Shown here: piece by piece, positions 37,620-46,748 of the stretch
Position numbering within the stretch: the first letter of the stretch is position 1
How the letters are laid out: each line of letters opens with the position of its first letter
Assembly: GCF_003403035.1 (NCBI RefSeq)
Contig: NZ_QURN01000006.1
Location: 1 to 64,000 of the forward strand
Direction: 5' to 3'
Source of the DNA: Mesorhizobium denitrificans
Lineage (GTDB): Bacteria > Pseudomonadota > Alphaproteobacteria > Rhizobiales > Rhizobiaceae
DNA length: 64,000 nucleotides
Made by a program: the position numbers and the translations under genes
Notes under the pieces: model-generated
What the model was told of the DNA's origin: nothing
What the model saw: only the letters and a program-made list of their open reading frames with translations
Databases searched by the model: none

Positions 37620-38786
37620 TTGCTGCCTGATGATCTCGACAAGCCTCTTGGGCAAAATCTGCCGCCCGCGCGAAAGCGCGGTCGCATAAATCGTATTGCC
37701 GGATGGAGCGCTGCTCTCGGCTTGCTTTTACTGATTATTTCTTCCGGCATTGCTGTGCGTGAGCGGCCATTCCGTACCGTCGAACCCGAAAAGGTTGCCA
37801 CCGTCGCGGTGAAGCATGGCAATGCGCAAGGAGCGCAGTCCAACGCGAAATCGCCGTCCGTAACCGTGACATCCGGTGGAAGTGGGGGCGGACCGTCGAT
37901 CATCAAGGTCAACCCTTCCACTGATGCAACCAGCACGGGCGCTATCGTCATTTCTGACCCAAGCGCCGTTCATCAGGATTCGCGCGTCGCCCATATCCCC
38001 GACAGAGCCCTTCTGGAGGATAGCAGCGACGGGCCGCTGCCGATCCGCGCTGCCGATGGCCGCAGACCATTCGATGTCTATGCCCGTCCCTGGTCCGGCG
38101 CGCGCGGTGCGAGAATCGCGATTGTCATAGGCGGTCTGGGTGTCTCGCAAACAGGCACGCAACAAGCCATCGAGTCGCTGCCACCTGAAATAACGCTCGC
38201 TTTCGCTTCTCAGGGAAACAGCATTGGCCGCTGGATGCAGGAGGGCAGGCGCACCGGCCACGAAATCATCATGCAGGTTCCGCTGGAGCCGTTCGACTAT
38301 CCGAACGTCAATCCGGGCCGCCACACATTGACCGTAGACGCCGCGCCTGATGCGAACATCCAAAATCTTCTTTGGACCCTTTCGCGCACCACCAATTACA
38401 CCGGCGTCATGAACTATATGGGCGCGCGCTTCACCAGCGATGCGCAGGCCATGCAGCCTTTCATGACGGAGCTTGGCAAGCGTGGCCTGCTTTATCTGGA
38501 TGATGGAACGTCTGCACGCAGTGTTGCGCCTGAACTCGCCAAAGAAAGCGGCGTGCCGTTTGTCGCGGCGGATGCGGTGATCGACGTCGCGCAGGACCGC
38601 AACGCGATTCTCGAAAAGCTTGACCAGCTTGAGCGCACGGCGCGCGCCAAGGGCTTTGCTGTCGGCACAGGTTCGGCATTCAACGTGACGGTGGATGCGG
38701 TGCGTTCCTGGGCTGCTGAGGCGCGTCGTCGCGGCATAGAAATCGTGCCCATTTCGGCGGTCGCACAAGATCCCCAGCAAGGTTGA
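37620..38786 (+). CDS. Divergent polysaccharide deacetylase family protein
   Basis: This 388-residue protein is anchored by one N-terminal helix (about 27-43), with a low-complexity periplasmic linker and a C-terminal DUF610/divergent polysaccharide deacetylase domain ([62 protein letters not shown]). The classical metal ligands are not all present, so activity is uncertain. It starts with TTG 37620, supported by similarity to LXDDLXKPLGQ starts in relatives. It sits between ctpA and rppH as in other Hyphomicrobiales. Confidence 0.85.
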   Translation: MLPDDLDKPLGQNLPPARKRGRINRIAGWSAALGLLLLIISSGIAVRERPFRTVEPEKVATVAVKHGNAQGAQSNAKSPSVTVTSGGSGGGPSIIKVNPSTDATSTGAIVISDPSAVHQDSRVAHIPDRALLEDSSDGPLPIRAADGRRPFDVYARPWSGARGARIAIVIGGLGVSQTGTQQAIESLPPEITLAFASQGNSIGRWMQEGRRTGHEIIMQVPLEPFDYPNVNPGRHTLTVDAAPDANIQNLLWTLSRTTNYTGVMNYMGARFTSDAQAMQPFMTELGKRGLLYLDDGTSARSVAPELAKESGVPFVAADAVIDVAQDRNAILEKLDQLERTARAKGFAVGTGSAFNVTVDAVRSWAAEARRRGIEIVPISAVAQDPQQG

Positions 38787-38793
38787 ACTCGGC

Positions 38794-39309
38794 ATGGCCA
38801 AGAAAAAGAAGGCTGGCGAACTGCCATACAGGCCGTGCGTCGGCATCATGGTCTTGAACGCTCAAGGTTTGGTGTGGACCGGTCATCGCAAGGTTGAAGG
38901 CGACAGCGAAATGACAGGCGCGTCGCAGCTTTGGCAAATGCCGCAGGGCGGCATCGACAAGGGCGAGGAACCGATTGAAGCGGCACGGCGCGAAATCTTC
39001 GAGGAGACGGGCATGGAAAGCCTCACCCTCATTGCCGAGGCTCCCAACTGGATAAATTACGACCTGCCCGCAGATCGCATCGGCATAACATGGGGCGGCA
39101 AATATCGCGGCCAGACGCAGCGGTGGTTCGCGTTTCGCTTCGAAGGCGATGAAACCGAAATCCGTACCGATCCGCCGCCCGCAGGTCATCGGGCCGAGTT
39201 TGACAGTTGGGCGTGGAAACCCATGGCGTCGCTGCCCGACATTGTGGTCCCGTTCAAGCGCAAGGTGTACGAAGAGGTTGTGGCAGCTTTCGTGCACCTT
39301 GTGCGTTAA
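38794..39309 (+). CDS. rppH: RNA pyrophosphohydrolase RppH (Nudix)
   Basis: The 171-residue Nudix hydrolase removes pyrophosphate from mRNA 5' ends and starts decay. The Nudix box (GX5EX7REUXEEXGU) begins at [31 protein letters not shown] and [12 protein letters not shown] are typical of RppH. It lies seven bases behind the deacetylase gene and is probably co-transcribed. Confidence 0.95.
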   Translation: MAKKKKAGELPYRPCVGIMVLNAQGLVWTGHRKVEGDSEMTGASQLWQMPQGGIDKGEEPIEAARREIFEETGMESLTLIAEAPNWINYDLPADRIGITWGGKYRGQTQRWFAFRFEGDETEIRTDPPPAGHRAEFDSWAWKPMASLPDIVVPFKRKVYEEVVAAFVHLVR

Positions 39310-39390
39310 TTGTCTGGGCCAACTGACCCATATTGCAGTGCGGCAATTGGCATACTAGTAACAAGCCGACTTGGTGATGAGTGGGCAAGA

Positions 39391-40515
39391 ATGCCGGAAC
39401 GACCGACTGCTGTAGTTTTTAATGATCCGGCGCTTGCTGGTGCAATCCTCACAATTGACCTTGATGCTGTCCGCGAAAACTATCGTCGGCTAAAGACGCG
39501 CCTCGGTTCAGCGCAGTGTGCTGCGGTGGTTAAAGCGAACGGGTATGGCCTGGGCGCAGTCGAAATAGCGAAAGCTCTGCGCGGCGAAGGTTGCCAGGAT
39601 TTTTTCGTTGCGCATGTGGGCGAGGGGCTTTCGCTTCGAAGCGCGTTGGGTTCCGGTCCTGCAATCTATGTGTTGAACGGGCTTCCTCCGGGCAGTGAAG
39701 ATGAAGCTGCGAACGCGAGCCTCGTGCCGGTTTTGAACAGCCTTGAACAGTTGGCCGCATGGCGCGCCACTGCACATCGCTTGTCTCGCAAACTCCCTGC
39801 GGCCTTGCAGGTCGATAGCGGCATGTCGCGGCTCGGCATGGCCCCGTCCGAAGTCGATCAGCTGGCAGGCGACGCAAATGCTTTTCACGGGCTGGATATT
39901 GTTCTGGTGATGAGCCATTTGGCCTGCGCTGATGAGCCGGAGCATTCCGCGAACGAATTGCAGCGCCAGAGCTTTGAAGCGTTGCGAAGCAAGCTTCCGG
40001 CTGCGCGCGCGTCGTTTGCAAATTCTTCGGGCATTTTTCTTGGCAAGCCGTTCCACTTTGACCTGGCCAGACCCGGTGTGGCGCTATACGGCGCAAACCC
40101 GACGCCGGGCAAGGAAAACCCGATGCTTCCGGTCGTCAGGCTTGAAGCCAAGGTGATCCAGACGCGCGAGATCGGCGATGGTGTCGGCATTGGTTATGGC
40201 CATGCCGCGCGTGCCCGGCTCGATATGCGACTTGCCACCGTATCACTCGGCTATGCGGATGGGTGGCACAGAAATGCGGCGGGCGCGGCTTGGTTCAAGG
40301 GCGTTAGGTTGCCATTTGCCGGCCGTGTGTCCATGGATAGCATTATTCTGGATATATCCGCCCTTGGGCAAGGTGTGCTCAAGGCCGGCGATCTGGTTGA
40401 GTTTATTGGACCGGATCAGGACGTCGATGACGTTGCAGGTTTTGCCGGCACCATCGCTTACGAAATACTGACCGGTCTGGGAGATCGGTTCGAACGCAAA
40501 TATCTGGGCGCTTAG
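39391..40515 (+). CDS. alr: Alanine racemase
   Basis: This 374-residue PLP enzyme interconverts L- and D-alanine. The Schiff-base lysine is K48 in VVKANGYGLGA and the second catalytic base is the Tyr of GIGYGHAARA. The fold is complete to RFERKYLGA. ATG 39391 is chosen because an earlier in-frame codon at 39310 adds 27 residues with no family similarity. It is paired with dadA 22 bases later, suggesting a role in D-alanine catabolism as well as wall synthesis. Confidence 0.95.
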   Translation: MPERPTAVVFNDPALAGAILTIDLDAVRENYRRLKTRLGSAQCAAVVKANGYGLGAVEIAKALRGEGCQDFFVAHVGEGLSLRSALGSGPAIYVLNGLPPGSEDEAANASLVPVLNSLEQLAAWRATAHRLSRKLPAALQVDSGMSRLGMAPSEVDQLAGDANAFHGLDIVLVMSHLACADEPEHSANELQRQSFEALRSKLPAARASFANSSGIFLGKPFHFDLARPGVALYGANPTPGKENPMLPVVRLEAKVIQTREIGDGVGIGYGHAARARLDMRLATVSLGYADGWHRNAAGAAWFKGVRLPFAGRVSMDSIILDISALGQGVLKAGDLVEFIGPDQDVDDVAGFAGTIAYEILTGLGDRFERKYLGA

Positions 40516-40537
40516 CCCAAAGCTTGAGGGGGCCTAA

Positions 40538-41791
40538 ATGAAGGTTCTTATTTTGGGTAGCGGCGTGATTGGGGTCACCGCCGCATATTATCTCGCGCAG
40601 CAGGGCCATGAGGTCGAGGTCATCGACCGTCAGCCAGCCCCCGCAATGGAAACCAGCTTCGGCAATGCCGGCGAAGTGTCGCCCGGCTATTCGTCGCCCT
40701 GGGCTGGCCCCGGCGTGCCGATCAAAGCCATCAAGTGGCTGCTGATGCATTTCGGGCCGCTCGTCATTCGCCCGAAGGTGGATATGGCGATGCTTAAATG
40801 GGTCACGCAGATGCTGACCAACTGCACGTCGGCCCGCTATGCCATCAACAAAAAGCGCATGGTGCCCATCGCCGAATACAGCCGCGATTGCATCAAGCAA
40901 CTGCGTGCCGATATCGGCATCGAATATGACGAACGTGCGCTGGGAACGCTCCAGCTTTTCCGCACGCAATCGCAGGTCGATCACACGGGCGGCGACATTG
41001 AAGTGCTGCAGCAATTCGGCGTGCCTTATGAAGTGCTGGACCCTGAAGGCTGCATTCGCGCCGAACCGGCCCTGGCCAATGTGCGCGGCAAGTTCAAGGG
41101 CGGCTTGCGCCTTCCCGGCGACGAAACGGGCGATTGCAAGATGTTCACCGAGCGTCTCGCCGAACATGCGCGCAAGCTTGGCGTGAAGTTCCGTTTCGAT
41201 ACCACGATCAAGGGCATCGCTACGCAGGCAGGCAAAATCGCGGGCGTGGATACCAGCGCCGGCTTGCTCAAGGCAGATATCTATGTTGCCGCGCTTGGCA
41301 GCTACACGCCGCTCATCGTCAAGCCGCTTGGGCTCAATGTTCCCGTATTTCCCATCAAGGGGTACTCCATCACGGTGCCGATCACCGATGCGAGCGGCGC
41401 GCCGGAATCGACCGTCATGGACGAGACGTACAAGGTCGCTATTACGCGCCTTGGCGACCGTATTCGCGTTGGCGGTACAGCCGAAATCGCAGGTTACGAT
41501 CTTGAGCTTCGCACAGGTCGGCGCGCGACGTTGGAGCATTCCGTCACGGATCTGTTCCCCAAGGGCGGCGATGTATCGAAGGCAAGCTTCTGGTGCGGCC
41601 TGCGGCCTATGACGCCGGATGGTCCGCCGATCATCGGCAAGACCCGTTACGACAATCTCTATCTCTCCACCGGCCACGGCACGCTCGGCTGGACGATGGC
41701 CTGCGGTTCCGGTCGGGTGCTCGCGGATACCATATCCGGCCGCAAGCCGGAGATCGATATTTCGGAGCTGAACCTGACCCGCTACGGCTGA
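40538..41791 (+). CDS. dadA: D-amino-acid dehydrogenase small subunit
   Basis: The 417-residue FAD protein oxidises D-alanine and other D-amino acids to 2-oxo acids and passes electrons to the respiratory chain. The FAD motif is [20 protein letters not shown], with [17 protein letters not shown] typical of DadA and a C-terminal [16 protein letters not shown]. It is coupled in order with alr as a D-alanine degradation unit. Confidence 0.96.
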   Translation: MKVLILGSGVIGVTAAYYLAQQGHEVEVIDRQPAPAMETSFGNAGEVSPGYSSPWAGPGVPIKAIKWLLMHFGPLVIRPKVDMAMLKWVTQMLTNCTSARYAINKKRMVPIAEYSRDCIKQLRADIGIEYDERALGTLQLFRTQSQVDHTGGDIEVLQQFGVPYEVLDPEGCIRAEPALANVRGKFKGGLRLPGDETGDCKMFTERLAEHARKLGVKFRFDTTIKGIATQAGKIAGVDTSAGLLKADIYVAALGSYTPLIVKPLGLNVPVFPIKGYSITVPITDASGAPESTVMDETYKVAITRLGDRIRVGGTAEIAGYDLELRTGRRATLEHSVTDLFPKGGDVSKASFWCGLRPMTPDGPPIIGKTRYDNLYLSTGHGTLGWTMACGSGRVLADTISGRKPEIDISELNLTRYG

Positions 41792-41805
41792 TGAAGGCTT
41801 AATTT

Positions 41806-42012
41806 GCCCCTCATCCCGCTGCCGCGACCTTCTCCCACAAGGGGAGAAGGGGGCAATTGCAAGGCTCGGCCTTTACTTGCTTCTCCCCGTAAACGGGGAG
41901 AGGCGGGCGGTGGCAACGCTGGTTTCAACTAACAGCGTTGCAGAATGAGGCGAGACATCCAAGTTATCTGCATTCTCCCCTTGAGGGACAAGGCGCCGGT
42001 AGGCGGGTGAGG
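41806..42012. repeat. Mosaic of intergenic palindromic repeats between dadA and the LysR gene
   Basis: About 200 bases between converging genes contain three hairpins. CCTTCTCCC (41828-41836) pairs with GGGAGAAGG (41842-41850). CTCCCCGT (41883-41890) pairs with ACGGGGAG (41893-41900). CAACGCT (41914-41920) pairs with AGCGTTG (41934-41940). The CTTCTCCC-GGGGAGAAG type is a widespread Hyphomicrobiales intergenic repeat. Confidence 0.75.
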
Positions 42013-42028
42013 GGTGCCCTGCACCACC

Positions 42029-42910
42029 CTACAAAAACAGCGAGCGTTCTTTCTCGACTGCTTTTGATATGAACGCCGCCACGGCCTGCACGCGGCGCAG
42101 GGTGCGCACGCTTTCATGATAGACCAGCCAATACGACCGCCGGATTGGCGCGACGCAATCGACCTGCACGAGTTCGGGAATCGACCGCGCTATAAACGAA
42201 TGCAAAATCCCGATGCCCGCGCCCGCGCGCACCGCCTCGGTCTGTCCCATGGCGGACGAAATCGCAAAGCCGGAATCCCAGTGCGGGCTGAACTCCGCCG
42301 CATAATCAAGCGAGGCATTTATCACCAGATCGGGCACATAGCCGACAAGTCTGTGCGCACTCAACTCATCGCGGCTCTGTGGCATTCCGTATTGCTCGAG
42401 GTAATCGCGCGAGGCAAACAGGCCCAGCGTGTAATCAACCAGCTTGGCCGCCACGAGCCTGCCCTCTGCGGGTCGTTCAACGGTTATGGCAATATCTGCC
42501 TCGCGGCGCGAAAGTGAAAACGAGCGCGGCACCGGCACAAGCTGGATTTTCAGTTCGCTGTGCTGCGCGGTCAGCGCACCAAGCCGAGAGGCCAAAAACG
42601 TTACGCCGAACCCGTCCGGCGCGCCGATTCGCACCGTGCCTGTCAGGTTTTCGCCTTCGTCGGCAATCTCCGACCGCGCAGCGATCATGTCGGCTTCCAT
42701 CCGCTCTGCGACTGCCAGAAACCGCTCACCAGCGGGGGTGAGTTCGCTGCCGGTCGTCAACCGCCGAAACAGTTTTGCCTTGAGCGATTCCTCCAGCGCG
42801 GCTACCCGCCGCGAGACGGTCGCGTGGTTCAAATCGAGCCTGCGGGCCGCGCCCAAAATCTGGCCAGCCCTCGCTACGGCGAGAAAAATGCGGACGTCAT
42901 CCCAATTCAT
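42029..42910 (-). CDS. LysR-family transcriptional regulator
   Basis: This is a 293-residue LysR protein. The N-terminal winged helix (MNWDDVRIFLAVARAGQ, LNHATVSRRVAALEESL) is followed by a substrate-binding domain. It is divergent from mmsA, so it most likely controls mmsA in response to a pathway metabolite. The start at MNWDD (42910) is preferred over one 21 bases upstream because LysR proteins begin just before this segment. Confidence 0.9.
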   Translation of the reverse strand: MNWDDVRIFLAVARAGQILGAARRLDLNHATVSRRVAALEESLKAKLFRRLTTGSELTPAGERFLAVAERMEADMIAARSEIADEGENLTGTVRIGAPDGFGVTFLASRLGALTAQHSELKIQLVPVPRSFSLSRREADIAITVERPAEGRLVAAKLVDYTLGLFASRDYLEQYGMPQSRDELSAHRLVGYVPDLVINASLDYAAEFSPHWDSGFAISSAMGQTEAVRAGAGIGILHSFIARSIPELVQVDCVAPIRRSYWLVYHESVRTLRRVQAVAAFISKAVEKERSLFL

Positions 42911-42964
42911 GTTGCTAATATTAACTTGCAAAAATCAAAGCTCAATCGTGCGTCGAGCATTATT

Positions 42965-42974
42965 TTGTGCACAA
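42965..42974. promoter_or_regulatory. Palindrome in the LysR-mmsA divergent region
   Basis: TTGTGCACAA is a perfect 10-bp palindrome with 54 bases between it and the LysR start codon and 76 bases between it and the mmsA start. It has the symmetric shape of a LysR recognition site and is the only clear palindrome in the gap. Confidence 0.4.
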
Positions 42975-43050
42975 CGGTTGGGATTCCGGTCGCGTTGCAT
43001 TTCGTCGCGGAAGGGAGAAAATGCGAGCATCGAATTCTAGGGAGAGAACC

Positions 43051-44547
43051 ATGATTGAGTATGGTCATTTCATCGGCGGCAAGCGCGTCGCCGGAAAAAG
43101 CGGTCGTAAGCAGGATGTAATGCAGCCTATGGATGGCACTGTGCGCGGCACGGTTGCCCTCGCATCCGCTGCTGAGTTGCGCGCAGCCGTCGAGAACGCC
43201 AAGGAAGCACAGCGCGGCTGGGCAGCTACCAATCCGCAGCGCCGCGTGCGCGTGCTGATGAAGTTCCTCGAACTCGCCAACAAGGAATACGACTCTCTGG
43301 CCGATATTCTTGCGCGCGAGCATGGCAAGACCATTGCCGACGCAAAGGGCGACATTCAGCGCGGCCTTGAAGTTGTTGAAGTGTGCATCGGCGCGCCGCA
43401 CATGATGAAGGGCGAGTTTACCGATGGCGCAGGCCCCGGCATCGACGTTTTCTCCATGCGCCAGCCGCTTGGCGTCGTCGCAGGCATCACGCCTTTCAAC
43501 TTCCCGGCCATGATCCCGCTGTGGAAAATCGCTCCGGCAATCGCATGCGGCAATTCCTTTATTCTCAAGCCGTCCGAGCGTGATCCCGGCGTGCCGCTCC
43601 GCATCGCTGAACTGTTCGTCGAAGCCGGTCTTCCGGCAGGAGTGCTGAACGTCGTGAACGGCGACAAGGAAGTCGTTGACGCTATCCTCGACGACCAGGA
43701 CATCAAGGCAATCGGCTTTGTCGGCTCCACGCCAATCGCTCATTATATTTACTCGCGCGGTTGCGCAGCCGGTAAGCGCGTGCAGTGCTTCGGCGGTGCG
43801 AAGAACCACATGATCATCATGCCTGACGCTGACATGGATCAGACCGTCGATGCGCTTATCGGCGCTGGTTACGGTTCGGCTGGCGAGCGCTGCATGGCGA
43901 TTTCGGTTGCCGTTCCGGTTGGTCACGAAACCGCAGAGCGCCTGATGGAAAAGCTCGTCCCGCGCGTCGAGAGCCTGAAGGTTGGCCCGTCCACGGATTC
44001 GTCCGCTGATTTCGGCCCGGTGGTCACGCAGCAGGCGCTGGAGCGCATCAAGGGCTACGTCGATATCGGCGTGAAGGAAGGCGCGAAGCTCGTTGTCGAT
44101 GGTCGCGGCTTCAAGATGCAGGGCTATGAGAACGGCTACTACATGGGTGGCTGCCTGTTCGACAACGTCACGCCGGACATGCGCATCTATAAGGAAGAGA
44201 TTTTCGGCCCTGTTCTCTCAGTGGTCCGCGCTCCGAACTACGAGAACGCAATCAAGATCACAAACGAGCACGAGATGGGCAACGGCGTGGCCATTTTCAC
44301 CCGTGACGGCGATGCGGCACGCGATTTCGCAAGCCGCGTTCAGGTCGGCATGGTTGGCGTGAACGTGCCGATCCCGGTTCCGATTGCTTACTACACGTTC
44401 GGCGGCTGGAAAGCGTCGTCCTTCGGTGACCTGAACCAGCACGGCCCGGATGCATTCCGCTTCTACACCAAGACCAAGACGGTCACGTCGCGCTGGCCAT
44501 CCGGCATCAAGGACGGTGCGGAATTTGTTATTCCGACGATGAACTGA
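43051..44547 (+). CDS. mmsA: Methylmalonate-semialdehyde dehydrogenase (CoA-acylating)
   Basis: The 498-residue aldehyde dehydrogenase converts methylmalonate semialdehyde to propionyl-CoA and malonate semialdehyde to acetyl-CoA, in valine, thymine or inositol breakdown. The catalytic Cys lies in GSAGERCMAIS; GITPFNFPAMIPLWK and EEIFGPVLSVVRA are typical. MmsA enzymes bind CoA after acylation. GGGAGAG precedes ATG 43051. A terminator follows. Confidence 0.95.
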   Translation: MIEYGHFIGGKRVAGKSGRKQDVMQPMDGTVRGTVALASAAELRAAVENAKEAQRGWAATNPQRRVRVLMKFLELANKEYDSLADILAREHGKTIADAKGDIQRGLEVVEVCIGAPHMMKGEFTDGAGPGIDVFSMRQPLGVVAGITPFNFPAMIPLWKIAPAIACGNSFILKPSERDPGVPLRIAELFVEAGLPAGVLNVVNGDKEVVDAILDDQDIKAIGFVGSTPIAHYIYSRGCAAGKRVQCFGGAKNHMIIMPDADMDQTVDALIGAGYGSAGERCMAISVAVPVGHETAERLMEKLVPRVESLKVGPSTDSSADFGPVVTQQALERIKGYVDIGVKEGAKLVVDGRGFKMQGYENGYYMGGCLFDNVTPDMRIYKEEIFGPVLSVVRAPNYENAIKITNEHEMGNGVAIFTRDGDAARDFASRVQVGMVGVNVPIPVPIAYYTFGGWKASSFGDLNQHGPDAFRFYTKTKTVTSRWPSGIKDGAEFVIPTMN

Positions 44548-44566
44548 TCGGCCTTGTCGCTCAAAG

Positions 44567-44595
44567 AAAAAGGCGCCCTTTCGGCGCCTTTTTTG
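44567..44595 (+). terminator. Rho-independent terminator after mmsA
   Basis: AAAAAGGCGCC (44567-44577) pairs with GGCGCCTTTTTT (44583-44594) across CTTTC. The A-tract on one side and T-tract on the other could also terminate transcription from the opposite DoxX gene. Confidence 0.9.
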
Positions 44596-44611
44596 TTCGC
44601 GCAAGGCTAGC

Positions 44612-44998
44612 CTACTTCCTGAATGGAAACAGTGCGCGCAGTGCGGAGTCACGCAGCCATAATCCGCCCCACATGAACAGCCCGAGATAGATGCTGAATA
44701 GCTGATGGCTGAGCAGCGGGCTTCCGGCGCGCATCTGTGTGGCCATCGCGCCGCCGAACAGGCCCATGAAAAGCACGGCGCCTAGAATATTGGTGCGCGG
44801 GTAAATGTAGAGCAACGTCAGCACCAGCTCCAAAATCCCAATGTAAAACGAGTAGCCCGCAGGCCATCCCAGCTGTGCCATTATCTCTTCGGCTACCGGC
44901 ATTCCGAGCAGCTTCGGCGTTACGGATGCGCCCAGCATGAACAGCACAAAAAGACCGGACAGCACATAGCCGGTCCGCGTCATCATTTTCTCGCTCAT
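44612..44998 (-). CDS. DoxX-like membrane protein
   Basis: This is a 128-residue inner-membrane protein with four hydrophobic segments and DoxX-type sequence (PKLLGMPVAEEIMAQLGWP, LTLLYIYPRTNILGAVLFMGL). The family is linked loosely to redox or quinone metabolism; no reaction is assigned. It is a single gene between mmsA and the GntR gene. Confidence 0.8.
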   Translation of the reverse strand: MSEKMMTRTGYVLSGLFVLFMLGASVTPKLLGMPVAEEIMAQLGWPAGYSFYIGILELVLTLLYIYPRTNILGAVLFMGLFGGAMATQMRAGSPLLSHQLFSIYLGLFMWGGLWLRDSALRALFPFRK

Positions 44999-45073
44999 TA
45001 TATTCCCCTTGCGTTCGATCTGGACCTAGGACGGATGGCTCACTCCGATCCCGACAGGCCCGTATCGAATATG

Positions 45074-45733
45074 TCAGCCGCGCTGTAGCAGCGCTTGGCG
45101 CATTAGCAAGTTGATAAGGTGGCTCATCTCCTCGCCGGCGGTCCGCTCATCCTTTGCCAGCATCGCGCGAATGACGCCGACATGCCCGTCGACAGACTCG
45201 CGCAGGCCGCCCGGCGTTCTGTAGCGATACCAGAAGCGGCGGCTGTGAGCTTGTAGTGGCGTGGCAACGCGCGCCGCAAATGGATTGTCGGTTATCTCGG
45301 TCAGCGCATCGTCCAGCATCTTGTCCGCGTCCAGAAAGCCGGCAAGATCTTCCGCTCCAGCCGCCTTATGCATTGCGTTCATGGCGGCCTCGAACCGTCC
45401 AGACATTGGCTCTGCCATCAGGCGCGCGGCAGAGCGTGCAAGTATGATTTCCGGCCCGCGCCGCGTTTCCAGAACGCGCGGCCAATCGGCAGGGTCGAGC
45501 GGTGCGATCTGAAGGCCCGCGCGCGGGCGCACACTCATCAACCCTTCCCATGCGAGGCGCTGGATTGCCTCGCGCACAGGTGTCCGGCCCAGCCCGATGC
45601 GGTCGATCAGCGCGCCCTCCGTAACCAGTGAACCGGGCGCTAGCTCGAGCGTCACGATCTGCCGTTCCAACTCACGATATGCGCGCGAGGCTGCGGGCAG
45701 GGCATCTGTCAACGTCGTCTGAATTTCGCTCAT
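45074..45733 (-). CDS. GntR-family regulator (FCD subfamily) of the hydroxyproline cluster
   Basis: The 219-residue regulator has an N-terminal winged helix (LVTEGALIDRIGLGRTPVREAIQRLAWEGL) and a C-terminal helical FCD ligand domain. It is divergent from the hydroxyproline genes, and identical TGATATATCA palindromes lie on each side of the shared promoter region. Self-regulation and repression of the pathway, relieved by a pathway intermediate, is inferred. Confidence 0.9.
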   Translation of the reverse strand: MSEIQTTLTDALPAASRAYRELERQIVTLELAPGSLVTEGALIDRIGLGRTPVREAIQRLAWEGLMSVRPRAGLQIAPLDPADWPRVLETRRGPEIILARSAARLMAEPMSGRFEAAMNAMHKAAGAEDLAGFLDADKMLDDALTEITDNPFAARVATPLQAHSRRFWYRYRTPGGLRESVDGHVGVIRAMLAKDERTAGEEMSHLINLLMRQALLQRG

Positions 45734-45738
45734 TTAAT

Positions 45739-45748
45739 TGATATATCA
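45739..45748. promoter_or_regulatory. Operator palindrome 1 of the GntR regulator
   Basis: TGATATATCA, followed by CA, lies just before the GntR start codon (45733). It is identical to the copy at 45794-45803, 55 bases away, or about five helix turns, so both could be bound on the same face of the DNA and looped. Confidence 0.65.
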
Positions 45749-45762
45749 CACCGCAAAAACCA

Positions 45763-45791
45763 TTGACAGGCCGGATTTATAGAGATATACC
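45763..45791 (+). promoter_or_regulatory. Promoter of the hydroxyproline catabolic genes
   Basis: TTGACA (45763-45768) with 17 bases to TATACC (45786-45791) fits a sigma-70 promoter. Transcription would begin near 45798, inside operator 2 (45794-45803), so a bound GntR protein would block it. Confidence 0.6.
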
Positions 45792-45793
45792 AC

Positions 45794-45803
45794 TGATATA
45801 TCA
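45794..45803. promoter_or_regulatory. Operator palindrome 2 of the GntR regulator
   Basis: A second exact TGATATATCA, also followed by CA, lies between the -10 box and the ribosome site (AGGAG, 45805-45809) of the deaminase gene. Its place over the expected start of transcription suits repression. Confidence 0.65.
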
Positions 45804-45817
45804 CAGGAGCAACCACC

Positions 45818-46711
45818 ATGTGGACCGGCGTTTTTCCCGCAGTTACGACCAAATTCACCAAGAATGACAAGCTTGATCATGCTGAGATGGAGCGCTGCTT
45901 CCAGCTGCAGATCGATGCTGGCGTAGACGGCATCATCGTCTGTGGCTCGCTGGGCGAAGGCCCGATGCTGAGCCATGACGAGAAGATTGAGGTGCTCAAG
46001 ACGGCACAGAAGATCGCGGGCAAGAAGCCTGTTTTGCTGACGGTCAACGAAGCTGGCACACGTGAGGCGGCATCGCTCGCCAAGCGCGCAGCCAAGGAAG
46101 GCGCAGATGGCCTTATGGTTGTCCCGAGCCCGATCTATCACACCAATCCAGACGAGACTGTCGCTGCGCTCCGCGCTGTCGCAAAGGCTGGTGACTTGCC
46201 GGTCATGATTTACTCCAACCGGCTGGCCTATCGCGTGGACGTAACCTGCGACGACATGGAAAGGCTCGCCAAGGATGAGCGCTTCGTCGCCATCAAGGAA
46301 TCGTCGGACGACATTCGTCGTACCACCGAAATCATCAATCGCTTTGGCGATCGTTTCGACCTGTTCACCGGCGTCGACAATCTCGCTTTCGAGGCTCTCT
46401 CGGTCGGTGCCATCGGTTGGGTCGCCGGTCTGGTAACAGCCTTCCCGCGTGAGACTGTCGCCATCTATCAGTTGATGAAGCAAGGCCGTCGTGAAGAAGC
46501 GCTGGCGATCTATCGTTGGTTCCGTCCGCTGCTCGACCTCGATGTCTCGACCTATCTGGTGCAGAACATCAAGCTTGCCGAAGTGTTCGCAATCGACACC
46601 AACGACCGTGTTCGCATGCCGCGTCAGCCGCTTTCGGGCGCCCGTCGCAAGGCGGTGGAAAAGGTTGTAAAGGATGCGCTCGGTGTGCGTCCGAAACTGC
46701 CCAAGTTCTGA
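45818..46711 (+). CDS. DHDPS-family lyase, probable pyrroline-4-hydroxy-2-carboxylate deaminase
   Basis: This is a 297-residue member of the dihydrodipicolinate synthase/NAL family. The Schiff-base Lys is in FVAIKESSDD and the catalytic Tyr in MIYSNRLAY; CGSLGEGPML replaces the GTTGE loop. Next to a D-hydroxyproline oxidase and a hydroxyproline epimerase, the expected reaction is deamination of 1-pyrroline-4-hydroxy-2-carboxylate to 2-oxoglutarate semialdehyde. The semialdehyde dehydrogenase that normally finishes the path is not nearby. Confidence 0.87.
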   Translation: MWTGVFPAVTTKFTKNDKLDHAEMERCFQLQIDAGVDGIIVCGSLGEGPMLSHDEKIEVLKTAQKIAGKKPVLLTVNEAGTREAASLAKRAAKEGADGLMVVPSPIYHTNPDETVAALRAVAKAGDLPVMIYSNRLAYRVDVTCDDMERLAKDERFVAIKESSDDIRRTTEIINRFGDRFDLFTGVDNLAFEALSVGAIGWVAGLVTAFPRETVAIYQLMKQGRREEALAIYRWFRPLLDLDVSTYLVQNIKLAEVFAIDTNDRVRMPRQPLSGARRKAVEKVVKDALGVRPKLPKF

Positions 46712-46748
46712 GCGCTACCATCGCTGTTGATCTTCGACGAGGCGGGTT

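Noticed and set aside
40403-41677. 424-codon minus-strand open frame across alr and dadA
   Set aside because: Both plus-strand genes carry complete catalytic motifs; this is an antisense shadow.
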